Assembly (NCBI GenBank): GCA_014843695.1
Contig: CM026402.1
Location: forward strand, 19,882,396-19,946,395
Direction: 5' to 3'
Source: Archivesica marissinica
Taxonomy: Eukaryota > Mollusca > Bivalvia > Venerida > Vesicomyidae
DNA length: 64,000 bases
Every line of letters starts with the position of its first letter. The stretch's first letter is position 1. The notes beneath the pieces are model-generated. The model did no database searches. It was given only the letters and a program-made list of their open reading frames with translations, and was not told where the DNA came from. Positions 22,160 to 34,427 of the stretch are shown piece after piece. The position numbers and the translations under genes are program-made.

Positions 22160-22433
22160 CAGAAATATAAAAAAAAGAATCAAGCCATATTTGATAATAT
22201 TGCACATATAATTATAGATACAAACAGAATGTTACACTGTCCAAGCATTGCAACAAAGGCAAACAATAGCGGTAAATCTATCCCAATATACTCTTTGATC
22301 CCTGGCTGCATGATTATAAATTATATGTCGCTTGTTCCTAGCCGGGACCTAGTAATATGTATATGTTGTGCTCTAAATATCCGTATTTTCGGCTTAAAAT
22401 ACATTTTTCACGGGAAATATAAATCATCCAGGT
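22160..22433 (+). CDS. Candidate exon, unrecognised product (weak)
   Basis: A strong pyrimidine tract (TCTTTTTTTTTT) and CTAATGCAG precede an open stretch that ends at CATCCAG followed by GTAATA. It reads KYKKKNQAIFDN, then RMLHCPSIATKANN, then SLIPGCMIINYMS and FHGKYKSS. The splice context is good, but I see no family match. It would be antisense to the exon at 26011. The identical sequence recurs at 43978-44251 (minus) because the contig ends overlap. It may be a chance frame in AT-rich DNA. Confidence 0.2.
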
Positions 22434-22449
22434 AATACATTGTCTCTAA

Positions 22450-22709
22450 GGCCATAATAAAATAAATCCTAGATTTTCATCCAAATTTTTTTGAAAATGG
22501 GGGGTGAAATTTTATTTTTTATTTTATATTTTCAGGATATCGATATTTATGCTGATAAAATGGTGTTTTGACAAGATTCAACTTGACAAGATTTTTTTTT
22601 TTTTTTTTTTTTATTCAAATAGTAATAAAAAAAATCGGGGCGGGCCCTAAAAACGGGGGCGGGCGGGGGCGGGCGGGGATGAAAATCTAGGAAATATTTT
22701 ATTATGGCC
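22450..22709. mobile_element. Harbinger-like MITE (TAA target)
   Basis: Inverted ends of about 33 bp begin GGCCATAATAAAAT and include CTAGATTTTCATCC. Flanking TAA is present on both sides (22447-22449 and 22710-22712). The interior has poly-T and GGGCGGGC-rich stretches. The 3-bp TAA target fits PIF/Harbinger. Confidence 0.75.
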
Positions 22710-22859
22710 TAAGATTATAGATTGGAATAATACCTGCAAGCATATCCGAGTTTGCCGCCGAAGTATTCTGCAACTGAAATCGAGTCGCAGTTACCTTCTG
22801 ACGAGTTCAATTATCAACTAAACCGTTAAAAGTCAGCAGTTTTCGCTTAGTCTATTTGC

Positions 22860-23052
22860 AGGGGCGTCCGTGGACGAGTGGTTACGGTCGTTGACTTCAA
22901 ATCACTTGCCCCTCACCGCTGCAGGTTCGAATCCCAATGGGAACGGATTTTCATGTGAGGAAGCTAGCCCAGCTTGCTTTGCTTGCAGAAGGTCAGTGGT
23001 TCTAATCAGGTGCCGGTGGCGAGGGTAAATAAACTTAATAAATAAATAGTCT
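22860..23052 (+). mobile_element. SINE-E (type II tRNA head)
   Basis: The head is GTCCGTGGACGAGTGGTTA with an extra arm, then GGTTCGAATCCC. The tail is AATAAACTTAATAAATAAAT. Near-identical TAGTCTATTTGCA and TAGTCTATTGCGCA flank it, a probable target duplication. Confidence 0.78.
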
Positions 23053-24274
23053 ATTGCGCAACTATAGTATTATTCACCGTAAAATATCAGGAAGTATAGC
23101 TTATGTTACTATATTTAGATTATGTTGCATATTATTTGTAATTTACACATTCGTAAACTCTTGCGGAGGCGACTAAGAAACTTATATTACTTTTGATGGG
23201 AAACCTTGATTATTTTTGGCCTTATAGTAGAAATGTAAGGAAGCAGTATTGATTGAAGCTTGACAGAAACATTTCAGAACCAAAGTATAATATACATCTC
23301 TGAGGTCTCATGTGAGCACAGTATATCAGGACATAGAATGTGAAAGGAAACGTTTTTCAATGGCAGGAGTGGTATCGTTTTTTGTGTGTACAAATGGACA
23401 ATTGCTGTTCTTGACATCTATCAGATTTCTTTTCTTTGTTATAAGGAGAGCTAATTAAGACGGAAATGTGAAAGAAACGCATTAAAGTCCATAAAAGGAA
23501 CACAATCTCAAGGGGAATATCTCCGACTCTCCCAGTACGAAATTCTCTACAAAATATCATGAAAAAAGCATCTGCCTGGCGCCCAGAAAGCCTTTTTAAT
23601 GGTCTTAATGAACGTTTGATTTAGATTAATGATACATTAAATTGTTGGGCTAAATCATTGCTTACTGGTTTCACAGATATCGGTATCTGGCTATGAAAAT
23701 ATATTTTTGATTGGTTAGGCCTTGTGCCTTGTGGTATTTTCCTAATTGTATTATATGTTGACTATATCATTATAACCATAACTAGCTTTAGCGATCAGTA
23801 TTTGTGAATAAATATGACATAACATATTTAATTATTCCTTAGTCAATTGTAACCTCATCTGCCCCAGGCCAGGACACAGCTGTGAAAAATGGGGCTCAAG
23901 TAACCAACCTTTTACTGCTGAACTACAGCGAGTGTCTTTTTTAAGTTGTGCCACTAATTAGAAGAAGGTTTTTGGATATTACAAAGCGAAAAAATAGCGG
24001 TGACGTTTTGTCATAGATTACAACGCTATTGAAATCTTACTGACGCTGTTATTACATAATTGTTCCCCGCATGACTGCTTGCAACGAGGCTCTGCTCGGC
24101 GATTACTGTATTGTTCAATGAAATTTGTGCATGCATTTCTAAGAAACGGCTGAATTATGAGGAAGGAACACAATTAGGACCAATAAAAGATACGGGATGG
24201 GATATAATAAGCATTGATATGAAGTTACTGTAGGCACATTGCAAGGAAGACATGTAAGTAATTCTTCCATGTGA
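23053..24274. other. Unique sequence
   Basis: No exon was recognised on either strand. The overlap with contig 3 ends at 23491. Confidence 0.4.
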
Positions 24275-25717
24275 ATATGGCAGCTTGTTTCGGGCGGCTG
24301 CTGGATGACAGTCACTGTTGAATGATAGTTGCGGGTGGCTGCTGGATGATGGCCACTATTGAGCTATAGTTTCGGGCAGCTGATGGATGACAGTCACTGT
24401 TGAGCGATAGTTTCGGGCGGCTGCTGGATGATGGCCACTATTGAGCGATAGTTTCGGGCGGCTGCTGGATGACAGTCACTATTGAGCGATAGTTGCGGGC
24501 GGCTGCTGGATGACAGTCACTGTTGAGTGATAGTTTCGGGCTGCTGATGACAGTCACTATTGAGCGATAGTTTCGGGCGGCTGCTGGATGATGGCCACTA
24601 TTGAGCGATAGTTTCGGGCGGCTGCTGGATGACAGTCACTATTGAGCGATAGTTGCGGGCGGCTGCTGGATGATGGCCACTATTGAGCCATAGTTTCGGG
24701 CGTCTGCTGATGATGGCCACATTGAGCCATAGTTTCGGGCGGCTGCTGGATGATGCCACTATTGAGCGATAGTTTCGCCAACCACAACAACGGGCGGCTG
24801 CTGGATGATGGCCACTATTGAGCGATAGTTTCGGGCGGCTGTGGATGATGGCCACTATTGAGCGATAGTTCGGGCGGCTGCTGATGATGGTCACTATTGA
24901 GCGATAGTTTCGGGCGGCTGCTGGATGATGGCCACTATTGAGCGATAGTTTCGGGCGGCTGCTGGATGATGGCCACTATTGAGCGATAGTTTCGTGCGGC
25001 TACTGGATGATGGCCACTATTGAGCGATAGTTTCGGGCGGCTGCTGGATGATGGCCACTATTGAGCCATAGTTTCGGGCGGCTGCTGGATGATGGCCACT
25101 ATTGAGCGATAGTTTCGGGCGGCTGCTGGATGATGGCCACATTGAGCGATAGTTTCGGGCGGCTGCTGATGATGGCCACTATTGAGCGATAGTTTCGGGC
25201 GGCTGCTGGATGATGGCCACTATGAGCGATAGTTTCGGGTGGCTGCTGGATGATGGTCACTATTGAGCGATAGTTTCGGGCTGCTGCTGGATGATGGCCA
25301 CTATTGAGCGATAGTTTCGGGCGGCTGCTGGATGATGGTCACTATTGAGCGATAGTTTCGGACGGCTGCTGGATGATGGCCACTATTGAGCGATAGTTTC
25401 GGGCAGCTGCTGGATGACAGTCACTATTGAGCGATAGTTTCGGGCAGCTGGTGACCGGCACTATTTATTGAGCGATAGTTTCGGGCAGCTGGTGACCGGC
25501 ACTATTGAGCGATAGTTTCGGGCAGCTGCTGGATGACAGTCACTGTTGAGTGATAGTTTCGGGCAGCTGGTGACCGGCACTGTTGAGCGATAGTTTCGGG
25601 CAGCTGGTGACCGGCACTGTTGAGCGATAGTTTCGGGCAGCTGGTGACCGGCACTGTTGAGCGATAGTTTCGGGCAGCTGGTGACCGGCACTGTTGAGCG
25701 ATAGTTTCGGGCGGCTA
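24275..25717. repeat. 41-bp minisatellite with a 37-bp variant end
   Basis: About 35 units: AGCGATAGTTTCGGGCGG, then CTGCTGGATGATGGCC, then ACTATTG. From about 25440 the unit changes to a 37-bp form with GCAGCTGGTGACCGGCACTG. Confidence 0.95.
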
Positions 25718-26010
25718 CTAGGGGAAAATCACTATTTCTCTATATACACCAAATACAGATTCATTCAGAGCCCATGAAATGCAATCATGTAGAAAAACTG
25801 CGTTTGTATATATATATTAAGTCGACATTGCAAATTATATTGTGGTATAAAACATTGAAAAAAATATTGTGGAATAAAACATTGCATATGGTGGTAAAAA
25901 TTGTTGCACAAAATGTTCTAGTATAAAAGATTGCAAATTATATTACAGTGTAATTTACAATTACTAACAAAAAACGTGTTTAGGTTTTACAATGAAGTTA
26001 GAGTACTTAC
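25718..26010. other. Intron sequence
   Basis: This lies downstream of the minus-strand exon donor. Nothing was recognised. Confidence 0.4.
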
Positions 26011-26108
26011 TGCTGATTGGATGCCTGCGAGGTTCCCGTTGAGGTCGTAGATCGGCATCACCTTTGTATTACCATCCTTCGAAAATAAAAACCCGTGGTA
26101 GTTGTCAG
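26011..26108 (-). CDS. Exon of an unrecognised protein (AGIQ gene), contig 2 part
   Basis: On the minus strand, acceptor CTGTTACAG and donor GTAAGT bound 98 nt (phase 1 in, phase 0 out). It reads DNYHGFLFSKDGN, then TKVMPIYDLNG, then NLAGIQSA. The codons look coding and both splice sites are near consensus. The phase-0 exit matches the phase-0 entry of the plus-strand exon at 54838, so flipping contig 2 would place this as the exon before it. The joined text reads AGIQSA then IPGNMRG. I recall only vaguely that uncharacterised invertebrate secreted proteins have similar blocks, and I do not assign a function. Confidence 0.72.
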
Positions 26109-26168
26109 CTGTAACAGAAAGAGATCGTAATCAGTTGTAGGCATACTGATAGTCCTTCATGTTTTATT

Positions 26169-26182
26169 GTTGCCATGGAAAC
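26169..26182. promoter_or_regulatory. Possible RFX X-box
   Basis: GTTGCCATGGAAAC is one base off the X-box consensus palindrome. It lies about 60 bp upstream (minus sense) of the exon at 26011. Binding is not shown. Confidence 0.3.
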
Positions 26183-26331
26183 AAATGGCCGCCGTGGAAA
26201 CAAAATGGCCACCAATTGAACATATATCATCAAATAATTATATAATGGTTCTATCACCAGTGCAAATGTTTAAAGTATAATAACACATGCACACAGTTTG
26301 AAGATTGTCTCCTTTAACGCTTCTGCTTTAA

Positions 26332-26603
26332 CCCATTCAACACCAAGTAACTGACATGGACTGGTCCATGATATTTTTAGACCAATAAATTAATAACAAA
26401 ATTACATTTGGATCAGTTCATTTATCAAAATGGGTCATTTGTTTTCTAAAAATAGTTATATTACTTGAAAAAAGTGCAGATCCTGATGAGACGGCTCGTC
26501 ACGAGCCGGCTCATCTGGATCTGCACTTTTTTCAAGTAATATAACTATAACTGGATCTACACTTTTTTGTAAGCCAATTTAGAGGTCTGTGGTGTTGAAA
26601 GGG
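26332..26603 (-). mobile_element. MITE-1 copy e with internal duplication
   Basis: A reverse copy of 272 bp with TTAA on both sides. The piece about TGGATCTACACTTTTTT is partly duplicated after the hairpin, separated by AAGTAATATAACTATAAC. Confidence 0.88.
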
Positions 26604-26962
26604 TTAATACCAGGCACATAACTACTATAGGGCACTGAAGGCCCGGGCCTGCAGATTGTCCCAGAAAATGAAAACAAATATGGAGGGGTATGATTGGGGT
26701 ACATCTCTGAACATATCGAAATGTTAGCGTGTTAAGACGTACATTACAATGCGTCATAGTGCACCATTGATGTTCTAGGAAATCAAAATCTAGCAACATC
26801 ACATCTTTGATGCTTAATTTATTAGTCACACCTGCAAATTCAAAAATCGCTAGCTACGCCCCTGAATACCATGAACACTCTATGTAAATTATTATAGTCT
26901 AGTATTGTCTAGTAATCACTATTCTATCATTTTGAGGGACAATTTGAAAAGCTAGTGAGGCG

Positions 26963-27137
26963 TAACCCTTTGCATGCTAGCGGCAGATAACGTCACTTTT
27001 GCAAACAGCATAGAGCCAGATTAGAACGTGCCGTCTGATCAGGCTCTATGCCGTTTGCTCTTTGGATAGTGAAGCTAGAACATTTGGCTGTATAGCAAAT
27101 AACATAGATCCTGGATCAATATTGTTTGCAAATGTGA
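26963..27137. mobile_element. Degraded MITE-3 relative
   Basis: It contains GCAAACAGCATAGAGCC, then CCAGATTAG and CTGATCAGGCTCTATGCC as a hairpin, followed by AACATAGATCCTGGATC. It resembles the intact MITE-3 at 49239. Confidence 0.55.
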
Positions 27138-27177
27138 TTTCCATTTCCATTGATCTCCATACAAACGACAGCCATTT

Positions 27178-27615
27178 AACCCTTTCCTTCATAGAGATTC
27201 AGGTTAATATACTATTATATCTCCATACAAATGACAGCCATATAACCCTTTCCTTCATAGAGATTTATTTTAATATACTACTATATCTCCATACAAACCA
27301 CAGCCATTTAGCTATCATGCAGTGGACAAGTAGTCGCCATATATATCCCACCTCCATAGATATTACTGGGACTACATAGAGATTTAGGTTAATATACTAT
27401 TATATCTCCATACAAACGACAGCCATTTAGCTATCATGCAGTGGATAAGTAGTCGCCATATCTATCCCACCTCTATAGATATTACTGGGACTATATAGAG
27501 ATTTAGGTTAATATACTATTATATCTCCATACAAACGACAGCCATTTAGCTATCATGCAGTGGATAAGTAGTCGCCATATCTATCCCACCTCCATAGATA
27601 TTTACTGGGACTACA
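27178..27615. repeat. Tandem repeat of about 119 bp, ~4 copies
   Basis: The unit includes TAGAGATTTAGGTTAATATA, CATACAAACGACAGCC and TAGTCGCCATAT. The first copies are shorter. Confidence 0.85.
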
Positions 27616-27889
27616 TGAGAATCTGGCCTTTATTATGAACATTGGTTTGACTACTACATTGTCAATGTACCGGGTATGTCGTATTGGTAATGGCGTCAAG
27701 AGGTGCTTCTATGAGGGAAAGGGTTAATAGCTGACAAAATATCGGTTGTGCTTTATAAATTATGCATAAACTTCATGTCAATAAAGTTACAATTTCAGAG
27801 ATTTGAGCCAAAATTTTATGACATTTTGTCAAACATAATTTCTTTACCATATTTGTGTTGAATGATATAGATTATATATGATTATAAGA

Positions 27890-28122
27890 CCATGACAGTG
27901 AGTCGAGTGGTTTCGTTCGCTGACGGTAACCTATCATCACTGATGGTCACGGGTTCAAGCCCCGTGCCGACCGTGTCTCTTTATATAAAAAAGTTGGCAG
28001 TTTCTTACGGAGGTTCGATCACCAAGTTCTGGTTAACGGCTGGAGCCTACCAGGAAATGTGTTGTTAGGTAAACTGCCCGTTGCTCAAATGGGCAACCGG
28101 TAGCGACGTTAAATAAACTTGA
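27890..28122 (+). mobile_element. SINE-D copy 1 (tRNA-derived)
   Basis: The head has GTCGAGTGGTTTCGTTCGC and GGGTTCAAGCCCCG. The body holds AAGTTGGCAGTTTCTTACGG and the tail GACGTTAAATAAACTTG. Confidence 0.75.
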
Positions 28123-28316
28123 AAACAACAATAGATAATGATGATGGATGCAAGGGGCCCCCGAGACCCATAATTTGTAAAATAGGACAAACTTTCTTTT
28201 GACCAAGAGAGAAATTGTACAGTCAATCTATATGTAGTGAGTTCCATGTCTCTTGCCCATTGATAATGTGGTGCTAGATAATTTATGGGAAATATCAACA
28301 GTCACTAGATCGGCTA

Positions 28317-28838
28317 GTCAGGTTACAATAATACGTATGTACCTATCTGTGTGTCATACGTATGTACCTATCTGTGTGTCGGGTTACAATAATACGTATG
28401 TACTTATCTGTGTGTCAGGTTACAATAATACGTATGTACCTATATGTGTGTCAGGTTACAATAATACGTATGTACCTATCTGTGTGTCATACGTATGTAC
28501 CTATCTGTGTGTCCGGTTACAATAATATGTATGTACCTATCTGTGTGTCAGGTTACAATAATACGTATCATTGAGACAGTATTTATGTACCTATCTGTGT
28601 GTCAGGTTACAATAATACGTATCATTGAGACTGTACATATGTACCTATCTGTGTGTCAGGTTACAATAATACGTATGTACCTATATGTGTGTCAGGTTAC
28701 AATAATACGTATCATTGAGACTGTACATATGTACCTATCTGTGTGTCAGGTTACAATAATACGTATGTACCTATATGTGTGTCAGGTTACAATAATAAGT
28801 ATCATTGAGACAGTACATATGTACCTATCTGTGTGTTG
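28317..28838. repeat. 36-bp minisatellite
   Basis: About 13 units of AGGTTACAATAATACGTATG followed by TACCTATCTGTGTGTC. Several units are replaced by a version with ATCATTGAGACAGTA. Confidence 0.93.
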
Positions 28839-28972
28839 TCGCACCACTGCATGCATTCTTTTACAATAATTGTCTGTGAATGATGAATACAATAGAACAT
28901 GAAAATCAATTAAACTGACAGAAAGTTGCAGTCGTCTTTATTGGTTTTCGTGATTTGTTGTATCTTGTAATG

Positions 28973-29398
28973 ACTGTTTGTTGTAGCGGGTTGCTAGGTG
29001 TGCTTGCTGAGATTGTTGTAGCAGGTTGATAGGTGTGATTGCTGAGATTGTTGTAGTGGGTTGCTAGGTGTGATTGCTGAGATTGTTGTAGCAGGTTGCT
29101 AGGTGTGCTTGCTGAGATTGTTGTAGCGGGTTGCTAGGTGTGATTGCTGAGATTGTTGTAGCGGGTTGCTAGGTGTGATTGCTAAGTTTGTTGTAGTGGG
29201 TTGCTAGGTGTGCTTGCTGAGTTTGTTGTAGCGGGTTGCTAGGTGTGCTTGCTGAGTTTGTTGAATGGGTTGCTAGGTGTGCTTGCTGAGTTTGTTGAAT
29301 GGGTTGCTAGGTGTGCTTGCTGAGTTTGTTGTAGCGGGTTGCTAGGTGTGCTTGCTGAGTTTGTTGTAGCGGGATTGCTAGGCGTGCATGCTGAGTTT
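28973..29398. repeat. 35-bp minisatellite
   Basis: About 12 units of TTGTTGTAGCGGGTTGCTAG plus GTGTGCTTGCTGAG. Confidence 0.93.
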
Positions 29399-29936
29399 AG
29401 TTATGAACGTTAGTTGACCGGTTGCACCTCATGGGAGACTGCATTGTAAATCTCATTTATTCGGAGTGCCCAGTTGACCTTCAGTGTTTGATTGTATTGT
29501 CCAGCCTGTCTCCAATTACATGCTTATTGAATAGATATCAACACAGATCTAGGGACTTTGTTGCTGGGTTTCCCTCATTGGGTGACCATATGGCACTTAC
29601 TAGAGATCTCAGGCAGAAATTCTCATGAAAAATAATTCCCCTATAATTTGCTAAGGGAATCTTTAAGGGCATCTTTTAAGGGCATCTTTTGGTTAATGTG
29701 GCAAACATTTATTCGGAAAGTGGCATTAATTACCTGTCTATGTGTGAAAACAGTCTGTAATTATGCACTTCCCTATAACACATTTCCGCTATAGTCTTCT
29801 GTGTCTGTCTAATTAAGGGCGAGTTTAAATCAAATTTTGTTTAATAAATTTTTAATTTTCACAACATTATAACTAACAAAAAGTGAACAATGATTAGCTG
29901 TATAATTGTTCCCACCCTTAGGAGAAGCTGGTACAG
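29399..29936. other. Unique sequence
   Basis: An open frame at 29422-29628 (+) lacks splice context and similarity, and no gene is claimed. Confidence 0.4.
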
Positions 29937-30030
29937 TCAGATCTGTAGTCCAGTGGGAATGGGAATCCAGGGATCGCAGGTTCGATCCCCCGTCTGACCC
30001 TAATAAAATGAATAGTCTTTCAGATGGGAC
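29937..30030 (+). mobile_element. SINE-A copy 2, 3' truncated
   Basis: The tRNA-like head with GTAGTCCAGTGG and GGTTCGATCCCCC ends after CAGTCTTTCAGATGGGAC-type sequence. Confidence 0.75.
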
Positions 30031-30533
30031 TTTTTGTAGCCTCATCCGGCCGAACTATCTTTTCACCGTATTGTTGTCATATTGTAATTGCTAGGTTTTA
30101 AATTATGAGTATTTTAGTGAATTTCGTGTCCATCCTATCCGGATGGAGGCTACTAAATCGTCTTGTCACTGTGTATGTTTCTATTACACTGTGTATCTTT
30201 CAAAGAACCAACTCGAGAGAGCATTTATTATTGCTGCACTATCTTCAACATGAAACTTTGCTTTAAGGGTGTCGAGCATTATTGGTATCCAATGGCAGTT
30301 ATATATCTATGTACACCATACCACACAGCCATTTTTCTTGCCGGACACGAAACTTAAACTATCAGAGATATCAGTTATATTATTAAGAATTTAGTTTTGA
30401 AAACAGTTTTTAGCCGAAAAAGTACCGTAATCGTCTATATATAGGACGCAGGTTTTTTCCATCCTGAAGTCTGCTGCATCTTATACTCCAGTTCAGAACT
30501 AACTTAGATTGTTTTCACATGTCAAGCACGCTG

Positions 30534-30769
30534 GAAGTGGAAGTCGTGATAGCGCAGTGTGCGCGTTCTCTTCAGGTGCGAAAGGTCCGGAGTTCGAGCC
30601 CCGCTGAAGCTGTTACGATTGTGCCCTTAGGCAAGGCATTTAAATTCCACGTTGCCTCTTCTCTCTCCCTCGTGGCGATGGATTACATCAGATATGAGGT
30701 CTCGAGAGTGATTAATATAAGTTGAAAGAACTTGTTTCGCAATCGAGCTAAAATAAATTTGTATAGACT
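30534..30769 (+). mobile_element. SINE-C copy 1, complete
   Basis: A 236-bp element flanked by a perfect 10-bp duplication AAGCACGCTG (30524-30533 and 30770-30779). The head has GTGATAGCGCAGTG and GGAGTTCGAGCCCCG. The body holds TGCCCTTAGGCAAGGCA, and the tail is AAAATAAATTTGTATA. Confidence 0.88.
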
Positions 30770-30779
30770 AAGCACGCTG

Positions 30780-31445
30780 CTTGCTGATTGTTTAAATGAA
30801 GTCATAGGCATATTTCGATGATTGTACATGATAAATTAGCCGCCGTCGACTACGCCGAAGCACATGGGTACACAGAGCGGCAAGTAGAGATCTATGCATA
30901 TTAACGATTTAGTGGTCATACACCAGAGTCATTATTACGACTCGTAACGCTTACGAATCACAGTATTTATATATTTGTTTTTTAAAGAAATTTGGTCATT
31001 TTCTTCATTCTAAGATCATGTACGTTTTATACAGCAAATAAGATTTTTTCCCCCTGGAATTTCTCTGGGTTTTTTTAACTGCGTCTTATACTCCTGTGCG
31101 ATCTATGTATAGATTATTATGGTACACAGCCACACAGCCGTGAGCAGTATAGAAAGCATTTGTCAATTTTGGCTTTGACAACAACCATTGCATCTGCCAG
31201 ACATTTTGTCCATGTTTAGATGAATTATTTATCAACTGCTAATTTTGTCCATAACTAAATTGGGATAGTTCTAATTGAATGTTTGTGAAAAATGTCACCA
31301 ACAACGATTTCTGCTTCATAATCCTTTAAAAGTAACAAAATTAATAAAATTGAAGATGTGGGACCCGGACCCCGGTGCATAGCGGTTAAATAGGATGAAT
31401 AAAATTGCTAATGGGATGCATCTGTACACATTCACATAACATTTG
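30780..31445. other. Unique sequence
   Basis: No feature was recognised. Confidence 0.4.
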
Positions 31446-31730
31446 TGTGTGTGTTTTACGTTTATTTATCGTCGCTACAGGTTGCCCATATGAGCGACGC
31501 CTCTTGAAGAGATTAGTCATTTTAGATTTTGGAGGATAGTGCAATGATACAGACAGAGACCCATTCCAGAGTATCCTCTGGTTCTTTTACGTGCACAGTG
31601 TAAAGCACCGACACGAGACCTCTGTCCCATCTGAAAGACTGTTAATTTTATTAGGGTCAGACGGGGGATCGAACCTGTGATCCCTGGATTACCAGTCCAG
31701 CGTGTTACCAGTGGACTACTGATCCGTCTG
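31446..31730 (-). mobile_element. SINE-A copy 3
   Basis: A nearly full reverse copy. It reads from GTTTTACGTTTATTTATCG through the body to GGGGGATCGAACC (B box) and CAGTGGACTAC (A box). Confidence 0.85.
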
Positions 31731-32105
31731 TATTTTTCACTTAACACTCCTGACCTGGAGGTTATAAAGCTCTCCAAACTCAAAGCTCTCCAAACTCAAA
31801 TCTCAGTCTCAAGCTTCTGATTGGTTCAGCTGACAGTAAACTCAGAATCAACCAATCAAATCACTTGAGTTTGAGATCTGAGAAAAGCGTTGTAACCTCG
31901 GGCACAGTCACATCATTATGAGCTCGGGTCTGGCACGGGCTCGAGTCAAGAGTCATTAGAGAGTTTGTGGTTCTGCCCAGAAGTGCACTCATGTGTGAAA
32001 TAGCGACCAGGTTCTTGCACCGAGGGAAATTTTAGTTAGCGAAATTGAAATATATTTCAAGGTCGAGGAATTTGGAAAATGTCAATGAAATATCATAAAG
32101 CATAG

Positions 32106-32590
32106 CAAATGTGAGAGAATCTGAGCTCCATGGCTGCTGTTGCTGTAAATGTGAGAGAATCTGAGTTCCATGTCTGCTGTTGCTGTAAATGTGAGATAAT
32201 CTGAGTTCCATGTCTGCTGTTGCTGTAAATGTGAGAGAATCTGAGCTCCATGTCTGCTGTTGCTGTTAATGTGAGAGAATCTGAGTTCCATGTCTGCTGT
32301 TGCTGTAAATGTGAGAGAATCTGAGTTCCATGTCTGCTGTTGCTGTAAATGTGAGAGAATCTGAGTTCCATGTCTGCTGTTGCTGTAAATGTGAGAGAAT
32401 CTGAGCTCCATGTCTGCTGTTGCTGTTAATGTGAGAGAATCTGAGCTCCATGTCTGCTGTTGCTGTAAATGTGAGAGAATCTGAGCTCCATGTCTGCTGT
32501 TGCTGTAAATGTGAGAGAATCTGAGCTCCATGTCTGCTGTTGCTGTAAATGTGAGAGAATCTGAGCGCCATGTCTGCTGTTGCTGCAAAT
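32106..32590. repeat. 40-bp minisatellite, 12 units
   Basis: The unit is AATGTGAGAGAATCTGAG, then CTCCATGTCTGCTG, then TTGCTGTA. Open frames on the minus strand cycle through three phases of the unit (a 40-residue period). They are artefacts. Confidence 0.95.
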
Positions 32591-32919
32591 GCTGTAAATG
32601 CTAACAATTAAGTTAAAATTTGATTTATGAGTTTCTAAATGTCCAAAAACCCAAACTCAGAATGGTAACAAAATGTCGAATTACTTTGCAAGGAATATCA
32701 GGGAAATTTGAGATTTTGTCAGGGAAAGGTCATGTGTTTTGGGTGTATTAAGTTTGGAATCCTGGAATATTGCTGCGTGTGGGAGAGAGGAGGTCAGCTA
32801 GGGTATTCCACTGGACATTAAGATTATTAGTTTTTTAGCTTTGGTTATTGATGTGAGTGTGGCGGTCAAGATTCACTCCAATCAAAAAAAAGGAAAGAAG
32901 ATTATATATTTTTATTTAA
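32591..32919. other. Unique sequence
   Basis: No feature was recognised. Confidence 0.4.
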
Positions 32920-33152
32920 CCCATTCAACACCAAGTAACTGACATGGACTGGTGCACTATATTTTTAGATCAATAAATAAATAAGAAAATTACATTTGGA
33001 CAAGTTCATTTATCAAAATGGGTAATTTTGTCTTAAAATAGTAATATTACTGGCAAAAAGTGCAGATCCTGATGAGACGGCTCGTCATGAGCCAGCTCAT
33101 CTGGATCTACACTTTTTGTAAGTCTATTTAGAGGTCTGTGGTTTTGAAAGGG
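32920..33152 (-). mobile_element. MITE-1 copy f
   Basis: A reverse 233-bp copy with TTAA on both sides and the family hairpin. Confidence 0.9.
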
Positions 33153-33519
33153 TTAATCAAAGTCAGATGTCATTAGATAATCTGCAGATCTTGCAGTTCT
33201 GCAGTTCATCCCAAGAGAAATAATCTATATCTACTTGATTATCTGCTAAAGTATATAATTTAATAATAAAGGACACCTGGTAGGCGCCAACACATAACAT
33301 GCATAGGTGTTGTATGTCTTCGTAGCCATTGTACAATGTCATAGTCATTATTTCTCAGCAGTTGATCTCTATTGTTCCCAGGCTCGGAGAACAAGATTTT
33401 ACCATTTTAGGAAACCGTACAACTACAGTAGAAGCATCAAAGTTTCATTAATGGCGAATCAGGTTTTCAAGGAGTTTTTGATAGCATGTCATAAAGAAAT
33501 AGTACATTATCTTTCGTGT

Positions 33520-33767
33520 TCAATTAGCGCAGTGGTTAGCGCGCTCGCTTCTCACCAATGCAACCCAGATTCGATTCTCGGACCGGGAAGTATGTGAGAT
33601 GGTACGGTGGTCGCCAGATCGGACAGGTGGTTTTTCTCCGGTACGTACTCCGGTTTCATCCCACACGAATGACCACATTTACGCTTTCATCCGCGCCAAC
33701 ACGAGTGATTAATATAAGTTGTTAGAACTTGCTTCGCAATCGTTGTAAAATAAATAAAGTTTAAACT
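33520..33767 (+). mobile_element. SINE-B copy 2, complete
   Basis: A 248-bp element flanked by a perfect 13-bp duplication TTATCTTTCGTGT (33507-33519 and 33768-33780). It has ATTAGCGCAGTGGTTAGCG (A box) and GATTCGATTCTCG (B box), a body with GATGGTACGGTGGTCGCC, and tail TAAATAAAGTTTAAAC. It defines the family ends. Confidence 0.92.
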
Positions 33768-33921
33768 TTATCTTTCGTGTAATTTGCAGGGAAACGTCTT
33801 GTATTATCCCATGATTTACTCGCAAAATATGTAAACTAACTGACAGCTAGAGTAACCAGTTGGATGCTTAGCACGTACATATCCGAGTATACAGGGTAGT
33901 ACTACACTATACTATACTACT

Positions 33922-34328
33922 CACTGCTTTACACTGTGTACCTAAAAGAACCAGAGGAGACTCTGGAATGTGTATCTGTATCATTGCACTATCCTCCAAA
34001 AGTCTGAAATAACTACAGTCAAACCTGTCGCAGCCAGCCACGGGAGTCAAAGAAAGTGGCTGCTTAACACAGGTGGCTGCTTAATGGAGGTCAAATATAT
34101 AATAAAACAACCAATTGGGAATCTTGAAACTGGCTGCTTAATACAGTTTGGCTGCTTAATGGAGGTGACCACTAACACAGGTTTGACTGTATTCTCTTAG
34201 TGTATACAAATTTATTTTAGCTCGATCTGTCTGTATCATTGCACTATCCTCCAACATCTAATATGACCAATCTCTTCATGAGTCGTCGCTCATATGTGCA
34301 ACTGGTAGCGACGATAACTACACACACA
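33922..34328 (+). mobile_element. Two partial SINE-A bodies split by a mariner-like MITE
   Basis: The first part (33922-34013) has the SINE-A body about AGAACCAGAGGAGACTCTGG. The second (34227-34328) restarts at CTGTCTGTATCATTGC and runs into the CACACA tail. Both lack tRNA heads. Confidence 0.7.
34016..34189. mobile_element. Mariner-like MITE, short copy
   Basis: It runs from CAGTCAAACCTGTC to ACACAGGTTTGACTG with TA on both sides. It is 174 bp and shares TGGCTGCTTAAT motifs with the copy at 3102. Confidence 0.78.
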
Positions 34329-34427
34329 ATGGGTGGCTGTCAAGTTCTACATATGACAGCTGGCAGCAATGATTTACTTATGGATGTCTTCAGTTAAAAT
34401 TGTTTTCATTTTATTGCATTAGTTTAA

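Larger units (their letters stand above)
21066..23491 (+). repeat. Start of contig 2, reverse complement of the start of contig 3
   Basis: It matches 42937-45316 in reverse complement with rare differences (a single A/G substitution near 23332, poly-T length, one minisatellite unit). It carries the 39-bp array, a MITE-1, a candidate exon, a Harbinger-like MITE and a SINE-E. Each copy begins at a contig edge, the layout expected of an unmerged overlap. Confidence 0.95.
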
